64,000 nt of DNA. Origin: Alloascoidea africana. Taxonomy: Eukaryota > Ascomycota > Alloascoideomycetes > Alloascoideales > Alloascoideaceae. The stretch spans positions 310,001-374,000 of the forward strand of contig JAKTTT010000018.1 of NCBI GenBank assembly GCA_030581615.1, written 5' to 3'. The position numbers and the translations under genes were made by a program. Below are positions 61,182 to 64,000 of the stretch, in pieces (position 1 is the first letter of the stretch; each line of letters starts with the position of its first letter). Below the pieces are notes generated by a model, which ran no database searches, was not told where the DNA came from, and saw nothing but the letters and a program-made list of their open reading frames with translations.

Positions 61182-63272
61182 ATGGATCCAGAGCTAGAAA
61201 GGGGCTTGGCAGAGCTCAGCTTTGACGATATAAGGGCAAAGCATCGAGTAGAGCGCCCTCACAATATCCTAAGCAAGTTTATTCTGATAGAAGGTGCCCC
61301 CATTGCACCAGCTAGCAAAAAGCCAGTTTTGGCAAAAGTTTTATCAAAAGTGGTTGGGGCCCGATCCATTGAGATTCCTATTGATGAAAACAACAAGACC
61401 AAGGGCTTTGCATTTGCAGAGCTGAACAGTGAAGAAGATGCTGAAGCTCTTGTGAAGAGGAGGAAGAAGAAGTTGGATGCTAAGCATACGTTACATTTTT
61501 ATCATCTGAATGACGTTAGCAAAAGTCAGGATTTCAGTCAAGAGTTTCATGAACCTGAGATTGAGCCTTACAGAGAATCAGAGTATATCAAGAGTTGGCT
61601 TACAGATTATAGCGGCCGTGATCAGTTTTCTATCTACAAAGCAGATACCGTTGGAATTTACTGGAACAGAAAGACAAACCCTCCAGAGGAGGCTATCCCT
61701 CCTCGTGCCCGCTGGACAAATTCCTTTGTCGCTTGGTCACCAAAGGGATCATACTTTTTCTCTATTCATGTCCAAGGTGTTCAAGCATGGGGAGGCCCCC
61801 AATTTGAGAGACTGCGTCGGTTCATCCATCCAAACGTTCGTTTGATTGATTTTTCACCAGATGAAAACTACATTGTTACCTTTTCTACAAATGCAATCGC
61901 ACTGCCTGCCGAGCGTAGTGCAAACTTCCCCTTTGGTCCCGAAAGCGAGGGCCACAGAATCGTTATTTGGAACTTGAAAACAGGACTCGTGTTACGGACG
62001 CTTCCTGTCCCCCCACCTCCAGAACGGGAAAAGAAGGTGAACTGGCCCGTTTTGAAATGGTCCCATGACGATAGATACTTTGCAAGACTGTCACCTCAAG
62101 GTGAAATTAGTATTTACGACACAGAGGCTTCGGGTAAACTGATAGGCAAGACAAATACCAATGCAGTTGGATTTGAATTTTCTCCAAGTGCAAATATTCT
62201 ATGTTACTGGACTCCTGAAAATGCAAACCAAACTGCTAGAGTCACTCTGGTGGATGTGCCCAGCTTGAAAGTACTACGAAACCGTAATATTTACAACGTT
62301 TCGGATGTCAAGTTCCACTGGCAATCAGAGGGCAAATATCTATGTGTCAAGGTCGACAGACACACAAAGTCCAAAAAGTCTACCTATACCAACTTGGAGT
62401 TTTATAGCATCAATGAAAAAGATATTCCTGTGGAGGTTATAGAACTAAAGGACACGGTTGTGAACCTTGCTTGGGAACCAAAGGGTGAAAGATTGGTCAC
62501 AATTTCCAGACAAGAAGGTGTTAACCTCAACTTTAACCCAGCAGTTGCCAGAAATACAATCACTTTCTACGCCCCGGAAATCGCCAAAGATCCTAAAGCT
62601 GCTGGTGACCTCAAATCATGGAAGGGATTCCAGGCCTATACCGCGAAAAACAGTAACGTTCTTCTATTTTCCCCAGCTGGCAGATTTGTTGTCATTGCCA
62701 GTGTCATGTCAAATGGTAATTCTGATCTCGAGTTTTTTGATCTAGATTTTGAAGAGCGTAAAGAGGATAGAGATGTCCATGCAAATTTGAAACAGGTGAA
62801 CAATGTTCAACATTATGGTCTTACTGAACTTGCCTGGAGTCCCGATGGCCGCTTCATCGCAGGTTGGTCTTCTTCCTGGACCCACGCAATAGATAACGGT
62901 TACAAACTGTACGACTTCCGTGGCAAATTGCTTAGGGAGGAACAAATTGACGGTTTCAAGATTCTACAATGGCGCCCAAGACCTCCTAGCATGTTGTCCA
63001 AATCACAGAAGAAGAAGATACAGAAGAATCTGCGTGAATTCTCGAGGAAATTTGATGATGACGATGCAATGGAGGCTTCCACCGCATCCAGTGAAATCAT
63101 TGCCAAGCGCCGCCGTCTCTTGGAAGAATGGCTTGCTTGGAGACAACAGATCAACAAGAAATTGGAAGACGAAGGATTGCTCGAGATTGAGGAAGAGGAC
63201 GATGTTGAAGAGGTTGAGGAAATCGTTGAACAGGTTGTTGAGGAGAAGGAGGAGGTTGTTGAAGATATATGA
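61182..63272 (+). CDS. PRT1: Translation initiation factor eIF3 subunit b
   Basis: A 696-residue scaffold subunit of eIF3 on the 40S ribosome. The N-terminal non-canonical RRM (about residues 30-115) has KFILIEGAP and TKGFAFAELNSEEDAEALV. The nine-bladed beta-propeller follows, with recurring W/F-SP-G/D repeats (FVAWSPKGSYFF, LIDFSPDENYIVTF, VLKWSHDDRYFARLSPQG, ELAWSPDGRFIAGW). The C-terminal helix carries the eIF3i/g-binding region (KILQWRPRPPS, LLEEWLAWRQ) and a long acidic tail. Yeast Prt1 has 763 residues; the shortfall is mainly at the N-terminus. Single exon; ATG at 61182 in good context (AAAATGG). Confidence 0.97.
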   Translation: MDPELERGLAELSFDDIRAKHRVERPHNILSKFILIEGAPIAPASKKPVLAKVLSKVVGARSIEIPIDENNKTKGFAFAELNSEEDAEALVKRRKKKLDAKHTLHFYHLNDVSKSQDFSQEFHEPEIEPYRESEYIKSWLTDYSGRDQFSIYKADTVGIYWNRKTNPPEEAIPPRARWTNSFVAWSPKGSYFFSIHVQGVQAWGGPQFERLRRFIHPNVRLIDFSPDENYIVTFSTNAIALPAERSANFPFGPESEGHRIVIWNLKTGLVLRTLPVPPPPEREKKVNWPVLKWSHDDRYFARLSPQGEISIYDTEASGKLIGKTNTNAVGFEFSPSANILCYWTPENANQTARVTLVDVPSLKVLRNRNIYNVSDVKFHWQSEGKYLCVKVDRHTKSKKSTYTNLEFYSINEKDIPVEVIELKDTVVNLAWEPKGERLVTISRQEGVNLNFNPAVARNTITFYAPEIAKDPKAAGDLKSWKGFQAYTAKNSNVLLFSPAGRFVVIASVMSNGNSDLEFFDLDFEERKEDRDVHANLKQVNNVQHYGLTELAWSPDGRFIAGWSSSWTHAIDNGYKLYDFRGKLLREEQIDGFKILQWRPRPPSMLSKSQKKKIQKNLREFSRKFDDDDAMEASTASSEIIAKRRRLLEEWLAWRQQINKKLEDEGLLEIEEEDDVEEVEEIVEQVVEEKEEVVEDI

Positions 63273-63456
63273 GCATGCCAAATTACCCTAAGCTTATATA
63301 TTGTAGTATGAGAACAAATGTTAATTTCTTCCAAAACTGAATGATTATCAACGATGGTTAAAGTTCTACGTAGCAAGTGATTTATGTAAACCTATCTATA
63401 TCAAGAAAAATGGCCGTAAGTCAGATTGAACGGTTGAAACAGCTAGATCATTTGTT

Positions 63457-64000
63457 TCATTTTTCCAATGTTATTTTAAAAGTTGCAATTTCGAATGATC
63501 GCAGCTCTATGGGAGCAACTACCTTTGCGTGTTCATTTCGTTTAAATGAAACTTCCTCCAAGTCGTCTTCTAACAGATTAGCCTTCGTTATTGTGAGAAC
63601 TTTGGGGAACAACGGTAGTTCATTGATAATGAGCTTGCCTCTTCCCTTACCACCTAGACACTCGTAGACTCTGACAATAACAGATCGATGGGAAGTGGAG
63701 GTTTCCTCTGAAGTGATAAAATCGAAATCCTTCTCCCCACGTTTCAAATTGGATAGCAACAGGTTTTCTTTGCCCTCTAGTGTTATCCAGTTGAAAATGC
63801 TACTAATATCCTTCTTCCCAAGATCAATTGGCTTGAGAACAGGAAGAGGGTGGTTAAAGTTATGCGCTGCTTTCACAATCTTTGGTGTAATGTTACCAGC
63901 ATGGGGTAAGATAGCATATCGGAAAACATGTCTCCCCATATCTGCAAATTCATCGGGCGCCTTCGAAGATCGTAGCAATGAAAGTGTCATTGTGTTTCCA
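63457..64000 (-). CDS. AMS1: Vacuolar alpha-mannosidase (GH38), C-terminal part
   Basis: The 3' end of a minus-strand gene whose start is outside the window; about 181 codons are seen. The frame is open to the window edge. LSLLRSSKAPDEFADMG, followed by FRYAILPHAG, matches the conserved beta-domain of Ams1-type GH38 mannosidases, and the C-terminus (RSFEIATFKITLEK) fits the family end. In yeasts Ams1 is carried to the vacuole by the Cvt/autophagy pathway and degrades free oligosaccharides. It converges with PRT1. Confidence 0.9.
   Translation of the reverse strand, partial: GNTMTLSLLRSSKAPDEFADMGRHVFRYAILPHAGNITPKIVKAAHNFNHPLPVLKPIDLGKKDISSIFNWITLEGKENLLLSNLKRGEKDFDFITSEETSTSHRSVIVRVYECLGGKGRGKLIINELPLFPKVLTITKANLLEDDLEEVSFKRNEHAKVVAPIELRSFEIATFKITLEK

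Overview
The window is nuclear DNA from a budding yeast (Saccharomycotina). The gene set is typical of yeast (an Atg14, Ste20, Pcl5, Rpc34, Pac2 and Atp18 complement), genes are about 2.5 kb apart, and the introns are short (about 55-260 bp) with GTAWGT-like donors and (T/G)CTAAC or TACTAAC branch sites. CTG stands at conserved leucines (for example the YLQP stretch of the RPC34 product), which argues against the CUG-Ser clade. Introns occur in RPC34, ATP18, DAL2, RTN1, SER2, ERG13, NUC1, the Sec7-like gene and PAC2. That is far more than in Saccharomyces and suggests an early-diverging yeast lineage; I cannot name the genus. No mobile element, CRISPR array, rRNA or convincing tRNA was found.

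Layout. 1-4.4 kb: an unrecognised disordered protein with a D-box-like motif, then RPC34 (Pol III). 4.4-11.7 kb: a Fur4/Dal4-type permease, the alpha-mannosidase MNS1, ATP18 split into four tiny exons, and allantoicase DAL2. 11.9-19.4 kb: reticulon RTN1, HEM1 (5-aminolevulinate synthase), SER2 and ERG13. 19.4-22.6 kb: a 3.2-kb stretch with no convincing gene. 22.6-31.6 kb: a Leu3-like Zn2Cys6 factor, a PCL5-like cyclin, mitochondrial nuclease NUC1 and a divergent Sec7-domain (Yel1-like) gene. 32.4-36.1 kb: TPS1 and MRPL36 (bL31m). 36.7-49.3 kb: a CDC25-type Ras exchange factor, an ECM25-like CRAL-TRIO/RhoGAP protein, a His-rich F-box protein and a possible Kar9-like protein. 49.8-56 kb: ATG14 and STE20. 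56.2-59.3 kb: a ferric/cupric reductase and a Ctr copper transporter, transcribed divergently. 59.4-64 kb: PAC2, PRT1 and the 3' part of an AMS1-like alpha-mannosidase that runs off the window.

Themes. The reductase/Ctr pair shares a promoter with two inverted Mac1-type copper elements, which makes a compact copper-uptake module. Promoter motifs fit several gene assignments: CCAAT boxes at HEM1, Gcn4-type sites at PCL5 and GATA sites at the permease. GC-rich islands lie just upstream of several genes. The most striking one covers the STE20 upstream region and the whole C-terminal half of the neighbouring reductase gene, so that one intact ORF has two very different base compositions. I saw no single wholly novel system. 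The best leads are this composition break, the micro-exon ATP18 gene, the stop-free intron in PAC2, the heme-regulatory CP motifs in HEM1 and the copper module.
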